From Bacillota bacterium (GTDB lineage Bacteria; Bacillota; Clostridia; Acetivibrionales; DSM-1351): a stretch of 64,000 bases of DNA. The stretch is taken from the NCBI GenBank assembly GCA_023409265.1, contig JAEYHZ010000003.1, forward strand, positions 1-64,000, written 5' to 3'. The position numbers and the translations under genes were made by a program. The notes beneath the pieces were generated by a model, which did no database searches, had not been told where the DNA came from, and saw only the letters and a program-made list of their open reading frames with translations. The first letter of the stretch is position 1; the number at the start of each line of letters is the position of its first letter. This document shows, one piece after another, positions 1 through 7,309 of this stretch.

Positions 1-317
1 GACAAACTCGGTGGTTGGTTCTGTCCGGGCAGCTTGGAAAAAATGAAAAGGGAGTTGTTCCAGATGACCCAATAAAACAACTGGAAATTGCTCTGGAAAA
101 TATTGTTCGGAACTTGCGTGCAGCTAACATGGAGGTTAAGGACTTAGTAAAAATAGTATTTTATTTGGTAGGGAATATTGACAATGCAAAACGACGTGAA
201 GCTATTTCAAAAGTGTTAAGTGATTACAAACCATGCATGACAATGCTATATGTAGCTTCTTTAGCTGATCCGTCATTTAAAGTCGAAATAGACGCATGGG
301 CATGCTCTGATAGTTGA
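1..317 (+). CDS. RidA/YjgF-family protein, 5' end outside window
   Basis: The frame is open to the left edge (frame 3), so the true start lies outside the window; the TTG at 15 is probably internal. The visible part carries the RidA signature: a VLSGQ strand, a helix with LEIALENIVRNLRAA, and a C-terminal VEIDAWA strand. RidA proteins are small trimeric deaminases that hydrolyse reactive enamine/imine intermediates of PLP enzymes. The position usually holding the catalytic arginine (P-A-R-[ST]) reads P-C-M-T here, so this copy may belong to a non-deaminase subfamily. A strong terminator follows directly. Family call is confident; function is not. Confidence 0.8.
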   Translation, partial: QTRWLVLSGQLGKNEKGVVPDDPIKQLEIALENIVRNLRAANMEVKDLVKIVFYLVGNIDNAKRREAISKVLSDYKPCMTMLYVASLADPSFKVEIDAWACSDS

Positions 318-376
318 AAACTACTTGTTTAAAATTCAACTGGTTGTTGCAAATTCTTTACAACTGAATTAAAAGG

Positions 377-414
377 TACTGCGTATTCGATAAGGAATAT
401 GCAGTATTTTTTTT
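377..414 (+). terminator. Rho-independent terminator after RidA-family gene
   Basis: A 12-bp stem (377-388 with 395-406, one G-T pair) with a 6-nt loop is followed by eight T residues. Confidence 0.85.
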
Positions 415-450
415 GCTCGTAATCTGCTTGAATGTCACATTTGCAAAATA

Positions 451-729
451 TTAAAGCAATAGACCTGCAATGCCTACAAAAATAAAGATAATATTTAATA
501 ATGGACCTAAAATACTATTTTCGTCGTAACTTACAATATGATAATTAACGCCTTTAGAAGGCGAATTGAAATTTGGTATGCTTTTTGATATCAATCCCAT
601 AATTCCCCCTGAAAATAACAAAAAACTTACAGCTTTCTTTAAGTGACCAGAGAAAAGTATAATAAGAAATAATACAATTATTACAAATACTGCAGTATTA
701 ATTATTAATTTTTTCTTTTTTAAATCCAT
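451..729 (-). CDS. Small hypothetical membrane protein (92 aa)
   Basis: I chose the ATG at 729 because TAGGAG lies about 5 nt upstream; a longer frame to 843 has no comparable site. The product begins MDLKKKK, then has a hydrophobic segment (about residues 9-26), a second (about 33-46) and a C-terminal one (about 72-92), so it is probably an integral membrane protein with three helices. It has no motif I recognise. It lies downstream of the Cys/His repeat gene on the same strand, with a gap of about 125 nt. Confidence 0.5.
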   Translation of the reverse strand: MDLKKKKLIINTAVFVIIVLFLIILFSGHLKKAVSFLLFSGGIMGLISKSIPNFNSPSKGVNYHIVSYDENSILGPLLNIIFIFVGIAGLLL

Positions 730-855
730 ATGAACTCCTAAAAAAATACAGTATGCTAATATTATTAAATAAACAAAATTACAATGCAATTGATATAAGA
801 TGCAATCAGCTACATCTCCACAAGCAAAAAGAGTTGTAGCCACAGCTCCGCTATT

Positions 856-1188
856 TTATGAGGTACCAACTGGTCTAATTTTAATCCTTTTTAATCGCGC
901 ATAATGTTTATAACATAAACCAAGGGCTCGGCTCTTATTTTCACAGCCTTCGAGTATACATTTTTTACATACTTTATTGATAGTAATTTCACCTTTTAAT
1001 AAATACTGGCTATAATGTTTTGAACAATAACCTTTAGCATGGTGTTTAGAATTACAACCATCAACACTACATATTTTTTTATTAGGATAGCGAATTTGTC
1101 CATTTCTCCTAATTTGCATATAATGTTTTCTGCAGTAATCCTTGGCTACACATTTATTACCACAGTTTTCAACTTTGCAGGTTTCCAA
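856..1188 (-). CDS. Three-repeat C-x4-C-x9-C-x2-H putative zinc-finger protein (110 aa)
   Basis: Starts with TTG; GGAG lies about 10 nt upstream. The protein is almost entirely three copies of one motif with identical spacing, C-x4-C-x9-C-x2-H-Y: C4/C9/C19/H22, C40/C45/C55/H58 and C77/C82/C92/H95. Each repeat ends in YC/LC-x2-HY followed by basic residues. The ligand set suggests three small zinc-binding modules. Similar modules occur next to HNH endonuclease domains in phage proteins, but no nuclease domain is visible here. It may be a stand-alone nucleic-acid-binding protein or the remnant of a larger mobile-element gene. No specific function is assigned. Confidence 0.6.
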   Translation of the reverse strand: METCKVENCGNKCVAKDYCRKHYMQIRRNGQIRYPNKKICSVDGCNSKHHAKGYCSKHYSQYLLKGEITINKVCKKCILEGCENKSRALGLCYKHYARLKRIKIRPVGTS

Positions 1189-1295
1189 TTTATTTGTTCT
1201 CCAATATAAACTGTTTTAATAAGTTAACTATATCAAAGCTTGTATTATTTAACAATATATTGTAAATTAATTGTATAAAAGAAGGAGGCGATATC

Positions 1296-2006
1296 TTGAA
1301 AAAATTTATATCAGGATTAGTTATCGGTGCTCTACTGGCTGGAACAGTTACTTTTGCAGCAAGTAACTTAACAGCTATCAAAAGTGTATTCAGCACTACA
1401 TTAAATGGAAAAAAGGTTACACAGAATGTTGTTACAATTAACGGTACATATTATGCTGATCTAAAACAACTGGCAAGCAATTTAGGTATTAAGTATTCTG
1501 TGGACACCAAGGGGAAGAATATCTTGCTTGGTGAAACACCGGCAACTAATAAATACTCTATGTCAAATCCTGCACCAATTGGCACGAAACAAACTGTTAC
1601 ATTTAAAAGCCTGTTAGATTCATTTACTGCAGATGTAACTGTTAATGAGGTAATAAGAGGAGATGAAGCCTGGAAGTTAATTCAAGAGGCTAATATGTTT
1701 AATAGTGAAGCTGGTACAGGGTACGAATACATATTGGCTAAAATTGACTTCACACTTACAAAAGCCCCGGAGGGTAAGAAGTATGATTTATCAGGTTATA
1801 GTTTTGATCTCATATCAGATAAAGGCAAGGGATATGACAAGGGATTAATAATGGCTCCAGAACCAGTTCTTGATACCGAATTATATAAAGGTGCTTCAAG
1901 TGAGGGATTTGTGGCATTTAAAGTATCTGTAACTGATAAACAGCCAAAAATTGCTTTTGGCAGGGATTATAATGGTACTGGTGGTATATGGTTTAAAGCA
2001 TTTTAA
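1296..2006 (+). CDS. Secreted stalk-domain protein (copper-amine-oxidase-N-like plus DUF4352-like)
   Basis: TTG start with AGGAGG 6-8 nt upstream. Residues 1-22 form a signal peptide (MKKF, a hydrophobic run, cleavage after TFA). Residues 30-80 resemble the copper amine oxidase N-terminal 'stalk' domain found on many clostridial surface proteins (LNGKKV..NGTYYADLKQLASNLG). The remainder, with a conserved-looking YILAKIDFTL strand and a terminal GIWF, resembles the DUF4352 immunoglobulin-like fold. It is probably extracytoplasmic with no enzyme activity. It is transcribed alone and ends at a bidirectional terminator shared with the facing tRNA gene. Confidence 0.75.
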   Translation: MKKFISGLVIGALLAGTVTFAASNLTAIKSVFSTTLNGKKVTQNVVTINGTYYADLKQLASNLGIKYSVDTKGKNILLGETPATNKYSMSNPAPIGTKQTVTFKSLLDSFTADVTVNEVIRGDEAWKLIQEANMFNSEAGTGYEYILAKIDFTLTKAPEGKKYDLSGYSFDLISDKGKGYDKGLIMAPEPVLDTELYKGASSEGFVAFKVSVTDKQPKIAFGRDYNGTGGIWFKAF

Positions 2007-2082
2007 GTCTTAATGTGAACTCTTCTGGGCAGATCCAGGGGAGTTTATTTTGTTCGTGAACTTTTTGTGAAATTACTTGTGA

Positions 2083-2118
2083 AAAAGCCCCTCTACTTTT
2101 ATTAAGTAAAGGGGCTTT
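2083..2118. terminator. Bidirectional terminator between secreted protein and tRNA-Ser
   Basis: AAAGCCCCT pairs with AGGGGCTTT around a loop of about 17 nt; the A/T arms give a T tract on either strand. It can serve both the plus-strand gene and the minus-strand tRNA. Confidence 0.8.
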
Positions 2119-2123
2119 AATTG

Positions 2124-2214
2124 TGGCGGAGAGAGAGAGATTCGAACTCTCGGAGGCGGTTAAACCTCACACGATTTCCAGTCGTGCGCCTTAGACCAGC
2201 TCAGCCATCTCTCC
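2124..2214 (-). tRNA. tRNA-Ser(GGA)
   Basis: The acceptor stem GGAGAGA pairs with TCTCTCC, the CCA is encoded, and the T arm contains GTTCGAATC. The anticodon loop CTGGAAA gives anticodon GGA (serine, UCU/UCC). A long variable arm is present, as expected for a class II tRNA (91 nt with CCA). Confidence 0.97.
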
Positions 2215-2250
2215 ATTAAAATATTCAGTTCAGCCGTAAGCTGCTTTTAT

Positions 2251-2279
2251 ATTTTACATTACAGCATAGTACTTGTCAA
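2251..2279 (-). promoter_or_regulatory. Promoter of tRNA-Ser(GGA)
   Basis: On the minus strand, TTGACA (2279-2274), a 17-nt spacer and TAAAAT (2256-2251). The predicted start lies about 30 nt upstream of the mature tRNA 5' end. Confidence 0.7.
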
Positions 2280-2398
2280 CAGCAAAGTGCTCAAGAAATA
2301 ATTAAAGGGATAACATTCCTCCAGGTACATGTATTGACAGTGTAAAATTTACGGATTAGGTATACAATAACATTGTGAAATACCCTTAACAATAACTG

Positions 2399-2425
2399 TG
2401 CCGGCCATAAGCCGGCAATTTTTTT
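2399..2425 (+). terminator. Terminator with no obvious upstream plus-strand gene
   Basis: TGCCGGC / GCCGGCA stem with a 5-nt loop, followed by seven T residues. The nearest plus-strand gene ended at 2006, before the tRNA on the other strand. It may stop read-through or end a short transcript. A 21-nt tandem repeat (TGTATGAANAACTATTTTTT type) follows immediately. Confidence 0.7.
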
Positions 2426-2493
2426 GTATGAATAACTATTTTTTGTATGAACAACTATTTTTTTGAGTACCGCTCCAACGGTCTATAGCTCAT

Positions 2494-3801
2494 CTACGCA
2501 TCTTTACGTTTTAGAAAATTTGAATTTTCGTTCAAAAAGCCCGTTTTGCTGTTAAATATTTCATGGCAGCTCATAAATATATTCTCTTGTGATACTCTGC
2601 GGATTTCATTTACTTCTTCAAGATTTTTGTAAAGACAATACTTAACATCTTCATCAAGACCTTTGGAATTTTTAATTATTACAATGGCTTTTTCCAGGGA
2701 CATTGCACTACGATAAGGTCTTTCCTCGGTTAAGGCAGTAAACATATCACTTATGGCCAGAATTCTGGATCCCAGATCCAGTTGGACGGATTTCAAACCA
2801 AAGGGATAGCCTGAACCATCCAGCTTTTCGTGGTGAAAAGCCGCCCAGTCTCTTACTTTATCCAGACCTGACATAGAATCAATTATTCTGTAGGTGTGAT
2901 ATGAATGAGTTTTTATTATATTATATTCATTGGCATCGAGTGGACCCGGCTTTTCCAGAATATTTTCAGAGATGCACAGTTTACCCAGGTCATGCATCAG
3001 CCCGGCGCAATGCATAAGCTCGCATTCCTCCTGACTAAAGCCCAGCTTTGCAGCAAGAGTACTTGCGCTTGTTGCTACGCCGATGGAATGAGTAGCTGTA
3101 AATTTACTTCTGAAGTCGATAATTCTGTGGGCTACATTTGCAAAGTCAAGAAGGCTTCTGCTGTTAAGAATTATTTTATACGAAGACATTTCAGCTTTTA
3201 TCAAATCCTCAAGGTATGGACTCACTATGTCAAACCAGAAAAAAGGTTTCGATATCAGTGCATTGAAGGCCTCCACAGCCTCCGGCATAAACATGGTTCC
3301 GTTTCCTTTCTCAATCATTTCCTTTATATATTTTCTTTGATTGAGGATTTCCTTATTCCTGTTAATCAAAATATCAATTCTGTCTGCAAGGTGAAGTATG
3401 TGACTTGTCACCGGTATGCTGTAATAGTCCATATAACCTTCAGTCTGCTCTTCCCAGAAGATATGGTGAAACTTGATAATTTCTGATGCTGCCTTTAACT
3501 CGGCACACTCGTTTAGTATAAACCAACCTTTATAGCCATGGGAATGTCTCTGGAACATGGAATTCCCAAAGTCAAATTCAAATAGGGTGCTTCTTTCAGA
3601 TAGATTCACCGCTCCACAGTCATGCAGAAGACTGGCCAATACCAGGTCCTTCAGCTCGTTGTCTGATAAATTCATTTCCTTTGCTATATTGTAGGATATG
3701 TATGCAACCCTTTTATGATGATTTGTAATGCTGGGGTCAATCAAATCAATTGCACTTGAAAGAGATAAAACCATATTAATAATCGGTATCTGAAGCTCCA
3801 T
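2494..3801 (-). CDS. HD-GYP domain protein with an extra N-terminal HD domain
   Basis: 435 aa. The first HD-type domain spans about residues 20-145, with HD at 60-61 and HH at 112-113. The second, about 225-400, is a canonical HD-GYP domain with HD at 270-271 and the signature HHEKLDGSGYP at 323-333. HD-GYP enzymes hydrolyse the second messenger cyclic-di-GMP. All visible metal-binding residues of the second domain are present, so it is probably active; the first domain lacks a GYP motif and its substrate is unclear. No membrane segment or signal peptide is seen, so it is cytoplasmic. It appears monocistronic. Confidence 0.88.
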   Translation of the reverse strand: MELQIPIINMVLSLSSAIDLIDPSITNHHKRVAYISYNIAKEMNLSDNELKDLVLASLLHDCGAVNLSERSTLFEFDFGNSMFQRHSHGYKGWFILNECAELKAASEIIKFHHIFWEEQTEGYMDYYSIPVTSHILHLADRIDILINRNKEILNQRKYIKEMIEKGNGTMFMPEAVEAFNALISKPFFWFDIVSPYLEDLIKAEMSSYKIILNSRSLLDFANVAHRIIDFRSKFTATHSIGVATSASTLAAKLGFSQEECELMHCAGLMHDLGKLCISENILEKPGPLDANEYNIIKTHSYHTYRIIDSMSGLDKVRDWAAFHHEKLDGSGYPFGLKSVQLDLGSRILAISDMFTALTEERPYRSAMSLEKAIVIIKNSKGLDEDVKYCLYKNLEEVNEIRRVSQENIFMSCHEIFNSKTGFLNENSNFLKRKDA

Positions 3802-4288
3802 TTAATCACCTGGTTTCTTTTAAGTTAGTCTCTATACTTATTTCTATATTTTATATAAGGTTTTCAGGTTATTAATACTTGTTATTTTATAAAGAAATAA
3901 CATAGACATATTTTACTATAATTCGCCATTTTTTTAAATGAGATTATTGGTTAAATATTCATGTGAAAGATATATAAATTGTACATATGGTATAGACGCT
4001 TTACAATTTCAATTGGTGTAGTAGATATCAGAGAGGTATTGTATAATAATAGAAAGAACTAGCTTTCAAAAAATACAAAAATTCATCAAAAGAGCAAATC
4101 CGTCGCTCAAAAACATGTTGTACCTTGTCAATAGAGGGTAAGTGAATTTAAATAGAATTAATTAGCCTTATTTAATATTCTCGAATTAATATTTAAAGTA
4201 AGAATACTAATCAGAGTGATTTAAAGTTATACTGGTTTTGATAGAAGTAATTTAAGGGGAATGGAATAATAAATAGGAGGGAATCCAA
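3802..4288. other. Intergenic region without a recognisable gene
   Basis: This AT-rich spacer separates two diverging genes, the HD-GYP gene and the CmpB-like gene. It contains a TATAAT-like box near 4043 and a small hairpin (GAGC..GCTC, about 4100-4114). I considered a cyclic-di-GMP riboswitch because of the neighbour but could not match the known conserved bases. No open frame here has a ribosome site. Confidence 0.5.
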
Positions 4289-5131
4289 TTGCAGGAAGTG
4301 GAAAAACTAATTGTCTATTTTGCAATATACAGCTTTATTGGATGGCTTTGTGAGGTTATTTACTGTTCTTTTCTATCAAGAAAAATAGTAAACAGAGGAT
4401 TTCTGGCAGGACCGGTATGCCCGGTTTACGGTTTTGGTGCTCTATTTATAATATGGCTTTTAAAGCCGGTTGCCGCAAGTGTTCCAATTATCTTTATCAG
4501 CGGGCTGGTTATTACCAGTACTGTTGAGTACATAACCGGCTGGATGCTTGAGACTTTTTTTGGGACGAGATGGTGGGACTACAGTGATAAGAGGTTTAAC
4601 CTTGAGGGAAGGGTATGCCTGAAAAACTCGGTTTATTTTGGAATAATGAGTGTTCTTCTGATAAAATTTGTACATCCAATTACTGTATATCTGGTTTGGA
4701 GCATACCATCACTGTATTTAAGCGTAACCAGTATTGTACTGGCAGCTGTTTTTTCCATAGATATGATATTTACTCTGAACACCTTGGTTAATCTCAACGA
4801 AAGACTTAGGAAACTGCATGAATTTACTGAGGAATTACGTAAAAATACGGATATTCAAGAATGGTTTAATGAGAGGGAATTCCTTAAAAGCTTTGATAAA
4901 TTAAAGGTCATACTTGAAGAAGGCAAAACCGGCATTAACCAGAAGCTTGAAATGAGTAAAACAGAATTGAACAATAAATTAAGAGAGAAGTTTGAAGCAC
5001 TTACTGCCAGAAAGGGTAGTGGTTTAAGAATTATAAAAGCCTTTCCGGGTATGCGCAGTATCAGATATAATGTTCAGTTGGGACATCTGAAAGAAGCTCT
5101 TAAAGAATTAAAAGAAAGGGTAAGTAAATAA
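4289..5131 (+). CDS. CmpB-type putative ABC transporter permease (PF06541-like membrane protein)
   Basis: TTG start with AGGAGG 9 nt upstream. 280 aa. The N-terminal half has five or six hydrophobic segments with the family's conserved motifs: FIGWLCEVIYCS near residue 16, NRGFLAGPVCPVYGFGA near 35, and YSDKRFNLEGRVCLKNS near 98. The C-terminal part (about 165-280) is charged and probably helical/coiled. Members are annotated as putative ABC permeases but no ATPase is adjacent here, so the role is unknown. A terminator follows the stop codon. Confidence 0.75.
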   Translation: MQEVEKLIVYFAIYSFIGWLCEVIYCSFLSRKIVNRGFLAGPVCPVYGFGALFIIWLLKPVAASVPIIFISGLVITSTVEYITGWMLETFFGTRWWDYSDKRFNLEGRVCLKNSVYFGIMSVLLIKFVHPITVYLVWSIPSLYLSVTSIVLAAVFSIDMIFTLNTLVNLNERLRKLHEFTEELRKNTDIQEWFNEREFLKSFDKLKVILEEGKTGINQKLEMSKTELNNKLREKFEALTARKGSGLRIIKAFPGMRSIRYNVQLGHLKEALKELKERVSK

Positions 5132-5176
5132 AATTATCTGAATAATACATACTTGGACCTGTATACATAAAGTACT

Positions 5177-5211
5177 AAAGGGCTTGCATAAAAGGCAGGC
5201 TTTTTTTGTTT
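5177..5211 (+). terminator. Terminator after CmpB-like gene
   Basis: A GCTTGC / GCAGGC stem (one G-T pair) with a 7-nt loop is followed by seven T residues. Confidence 0.7.
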
Positions 5212-5221
5212 GATTTAAAAC

Positions 5222-5250
5222 TTGACAGCACTGTGTACTGTGTATATACT
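5222..5250 (+). promoter_or_regulatory. Promoter of the GntR-ABC operon
   Basis: TTGACA (5222-5227), a 17-nt spacer, then TATACT (5245-5250), a near-consensus vegetative promoter. Its -10 box lies inside the left half of the operator, which fits autorepression. Confidence 0.85.
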
Positions 5251-5280
5251 GTATATGTAACAAGCATAACAGTATATACA
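5241..5280. promoter_or_regulatory. GntR/YtrA-type operator
   Basis: A perfect 12-bp inverted repeat, TGTATATACTGT (5241-5252) and ACAGTATATACA (5269-5280), with a 16-nt spacer. It overlaps the -10 element and lies about 20 nt upstream of the gntR start codon. Tandem binding of a GntR dimer here would block transcription of the operon that follows. Confidence 0.8.
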
Positions 5281-5301
5281 ATAAACATAAGGAGGTTTTT
5301 G

Positions 5302-5685
5302 GTGAAAATTATAATTTCAAATACATCAGGCATACCGATTTATGAGCAGATAAAAGAGCAGATAAAGAGCGCAATATTATCAGGAGAAGTTGAGGAGAAT
5401 GAACTTCTGCCATCCCTGAGGCAGCTGGCAAAAGATCTGAAGATCAGTGTGCTTACAACAACGAGAGCTTATACCGAACTTGAGCAGGAGGGCTACGTTA
5501 CAAATGTTCAAGGTAAGGGCTGCTATGTAATGGGAAGAGGCTCGGAGCTTATTCGTGAACAACTGCTGAGGGATATAGAGGATAATCTGACTACAGCTAT
5601 AAAGGCTTCAAAAAGAGCGGAGGTATCCTCTGAGGAATTGATTCAAATGCTCAGGATACTTATGGAGGATGAAAACAATGATTAA
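5302..5685 (+). CDS. GntR family transcriptional regulator, YtrA subfamily
   Basis: 127 aa from a GTG start with AAGGAGG 7 nt upstream; a longer frame beginning at 5206 would read through the promoter and operator, so I rejected it. Residues 1-75 form the GntR winged helix (IPIYEQIKEQIKSAILSGE, then LPSLRQLAKDLKISVLTTTRAYTELEQEGYV). The short tail of about 50 residues is typical of YtrA-type repressors, which lack a large ligand domain and sit in ABC-transporter operons. The gene overlaps the ATPase gene by 8 nt. It probably represses its own operon through the inverted repeat at 5241-5280. Confidence 0.9.
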   Translation: MKIIISNTSGIPIYEQIKEQIKSAILSGEVEENELLPSLRQLAKDLKISVLTTTRAYTELEQEGYVTNVQGKGCYVMGRGSELIREQLLRDIEDNLTTAIKASKRAEVSSEELIQMLRILMEDENND

Positions 5686-6538
5686 TGCAATTGAAATTAA
5701 AAATTTATGTAAGGAATATAACGGCTTCAAACTTAACAATGTCAGCTTTACACTCCCAAAGGGATATATCATGGGTCTGATAGGTCCTAATGGTGCGGGA
5801 AAAACCACAACTATCAAGCTTATGCTGAACATGCTCAGGAAAACAGACGGAGATATAAAGATCATGGGAATGGACAGCGTTAATGATCAGAACAATATAA
5901 AAGAGGATATTGGAGCAGTTTTTGATTCAAATTATTTTGTACAGGATTGGACTGTAAAAGAGGTTGAAAAGTCTATAGGTATTTTTTACAACAGCTGGGA
6001 CAGTAATAAATTCAAAGAAATGACAAAGAGGTTCGGACTTGAACCCAATAAAAAGGTAAAAGAGCTTTCCAGAGGAATGCAGATGAAATTAATGGTGGCC
6101 TGCGCGTTTTCCCATGATGCCAAGCTGTTGATACTTGATGAACCTACCAGCGGTCTTGATCCTGTAGCCAGAGATGAACTCCTGGATATACTTTCGGAGT
6201 TTATTCAGAATGGGGAAAGAAGTGTTTTATTTTCAACACATATAACTTCGGATCTGGACAAAATAGCCGATTATATTACCTTCATAAATAATGGTAATAT
6301 TTTTTATACCGGCCCAAAGGATGATTTTATCGATGGGTTCAGAATGGTTAAAGGCGGCATGAGCGAGCTGAATAAGGAACTGGAGAAAAAAATGATCGGG
6401 ATCAGAAAGTTTTCTACAGGCTTTGAAGGACTTATTAAGACAAGTGACATTAAATCTTTTAACAACTTCACCTGCGAAGCTGTATCTATAGATGAAATAA
6501 TTGTTTTCACAAGTAAAGGAGGACATAATCATGAATAA
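5678..6538 (+). CDS. ABC transporter ATP-binding protein (YtrB-like)
   Basis: 286 aa. I chose the ATG at 5678 because GGAGG ends 9 nt upstream; the ATG at 5669 abuts that site. Walker A GPNGAGKTTT is at 36-45, the signature LSRGMQMKL near 130, and Walker B LLILDEPTSGLDP near 150-163. Domain order and length match ATPases of ABC-2 type exporters. It is translationally coupled by short overlaps to the regulator upstream and the permease downstream, giving a three-gene GntR-ATPase-permease unit. Such units in Firmicutes respond to cell-envelope stress; the substrate here is unknown. Confidence 0.92.
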   Translation: MINAIEIKNLCKEYNGFKLNNVSFTLPKGYIMGLIGPNGAGKTTTIKLMLNMLRKTDGDIKIMGMDSVNDQNNIKEDIGAVFDSNYFVQDWTVKEVEKSIGIFYNSWDSNKFKEMTKRFGLEPNKKVKELSRGMQMKLMVACAFSHDAKLLILDEPTSGLDPVARDELLDILSEFIQNGERSVLFSTHITSDLDKIADYITFINNGNIFYTGPKDDFIDGFRMVKGGMSELNKELEKKMIGIRKFSTGFEGLIKTSDIKSFNNFTCEAVSIDEIIVFTSKGGHNHE

Positions 6539-7187
6539 TGCTCTTAAGCTGGTCAAATTGGATTTATCGCTGATCAAACCCTATTCCAAATCTTTACTAA
6601 TAGTATTATTAGCACCATTGATTGTAATCTATAGTATGCAGGATATTGTATCGGGTATTATATTTTGCATGAGTATGATGGCAATGACATCCAACTACAC
6701 CTTTTCGATAGCAGAGAAAAATGATCTGAACAGGCTGTACGGGCTAATACCGGTCACCAAAAAGGATATTGTTACCGGAAGGTATATTTTCTCGGCGACA
6801 GCCGGCATTTTGACAGCTTTGATGGGGTTGGTATTAAATATTATTGTGCTTACACTGACAAACCACAAAATTACACTTGAAGATACAACTGTGGCTATTA
6901 GTGTTGGACTCCTTATGTACTTTTTCTTTACTGCAATTCAACTGCCCGGCTTTTTCAAGTTTGGCGCCATAAAAGGAAGGTTTATATCGTTTATACCGTT
7001 TATCGGATTGTTTTTAGTAAGCGTGATAGCAAAGGGGGTAGATCCTGAAACCCTTTCAAAGCTTCCGACAATTGCTGTATTGAATAATGCCTATGCATTC
7101 TTTGTTGTATCAATACTGTTGGATATTATTTTCTATGGTATTTCGATGGGAGTAACTCTCAAAATGTATGAGAAAATGGAACTATAA
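6531..7187 (+). CDS. ABC-2 type transporter permease
   Basis: 218 aa from the ATG at 6531, which has AAAGGAGG 7-9 nt upstream; it overlaps the ATPase stop by 8 nt. The protein has about six hydrophobic segments. The motif MTSNYTFSIAEKNDLNRLYGLIPVTKKDIVTGRY near residues 50-85 is characteristic of the ABC2_membrane_5 family (PF13346). It should form the membrane half of the exporter energised by the preceding ATPase. Confidence 0.85.
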   Translation: MNNALKLVKLDLSLIKPYSKSLLIVLLAPLIVIYSMQDIVSGIIFCMSMMAMTSNYTFSIAEKNDLNRLYGLIPVTKKDIVTGRYIFSATAGILTALMGLVLNIIVLTLTNHKITLEDTTVAISVGLLMYFFFTAIQLPGFFKFGAIKGRFISFIPFIGLFLVSVIAKGVDPETLSKLPTIAVLNNAYAFFVVSILLDIIFYGISMGVTLKMYEKMEL

Positions 7188-7219
7188 AATCTACAATAGT
7201 CAAAAGAACCGCTGAACAC

Positions 7220-7286
7220 TGAAGTGCTCCCCTTGTAGTAGACAGTTAAAATAATAAAACTGTTTACTACAAGGAGGGGCACTTCA
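7220..7286. mobile_element. 67-bp palindromic mini-element with IS3-like ends
   Basis: Two nearly perfect inverted arms of about 27 bp face each other across about 12 bp of AT-rich DNA. The ends read TGAAGTG...CACTTCA, and each arm resembles the IS150-type IS3 terminal repeat (TG..GTGCNCCCC..GTAGACAG). The element is flanked by a 3-bp direct repeat CAC (7217-7219 and 7287-7289), the target-site size made by many IS3 elements. No transposase is encoded. It sits between two converging genes and may also act as a terminator hairpin. Confidence 0.65.
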
Positions 7287-7309
7287 CACTAGCGACTCTA
7301 TTGACCTAA

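Noticed and set aside
1190..1396. Minus-strand open frame of 68 codons
   Set aside because: It overlaps the signal-peptide region and ribosome site of the secreted protein gene and has no start site of its own.
2334..2425. Short transcript from TTGACA at 2334 to the terminator at 2399-2425
   Set aside because: No acceptable -10 at 16-18 nt; the nearest TATACA is 21 nt away. I list only the terminator.
4020..4288. Cyclic-di-GMP riboswitch beside the HD-GYP gene
   Set aside because: Only a short GCAAA-like stretch and a 4-bp hairpin are seen; the conserved GEMM core is absent.
5206..5301. N-terminal extension of the GntR regulator
   Set aside because: It would translate the promoter and operator; the GTG at 5302 has a strong AAGGAGG site.
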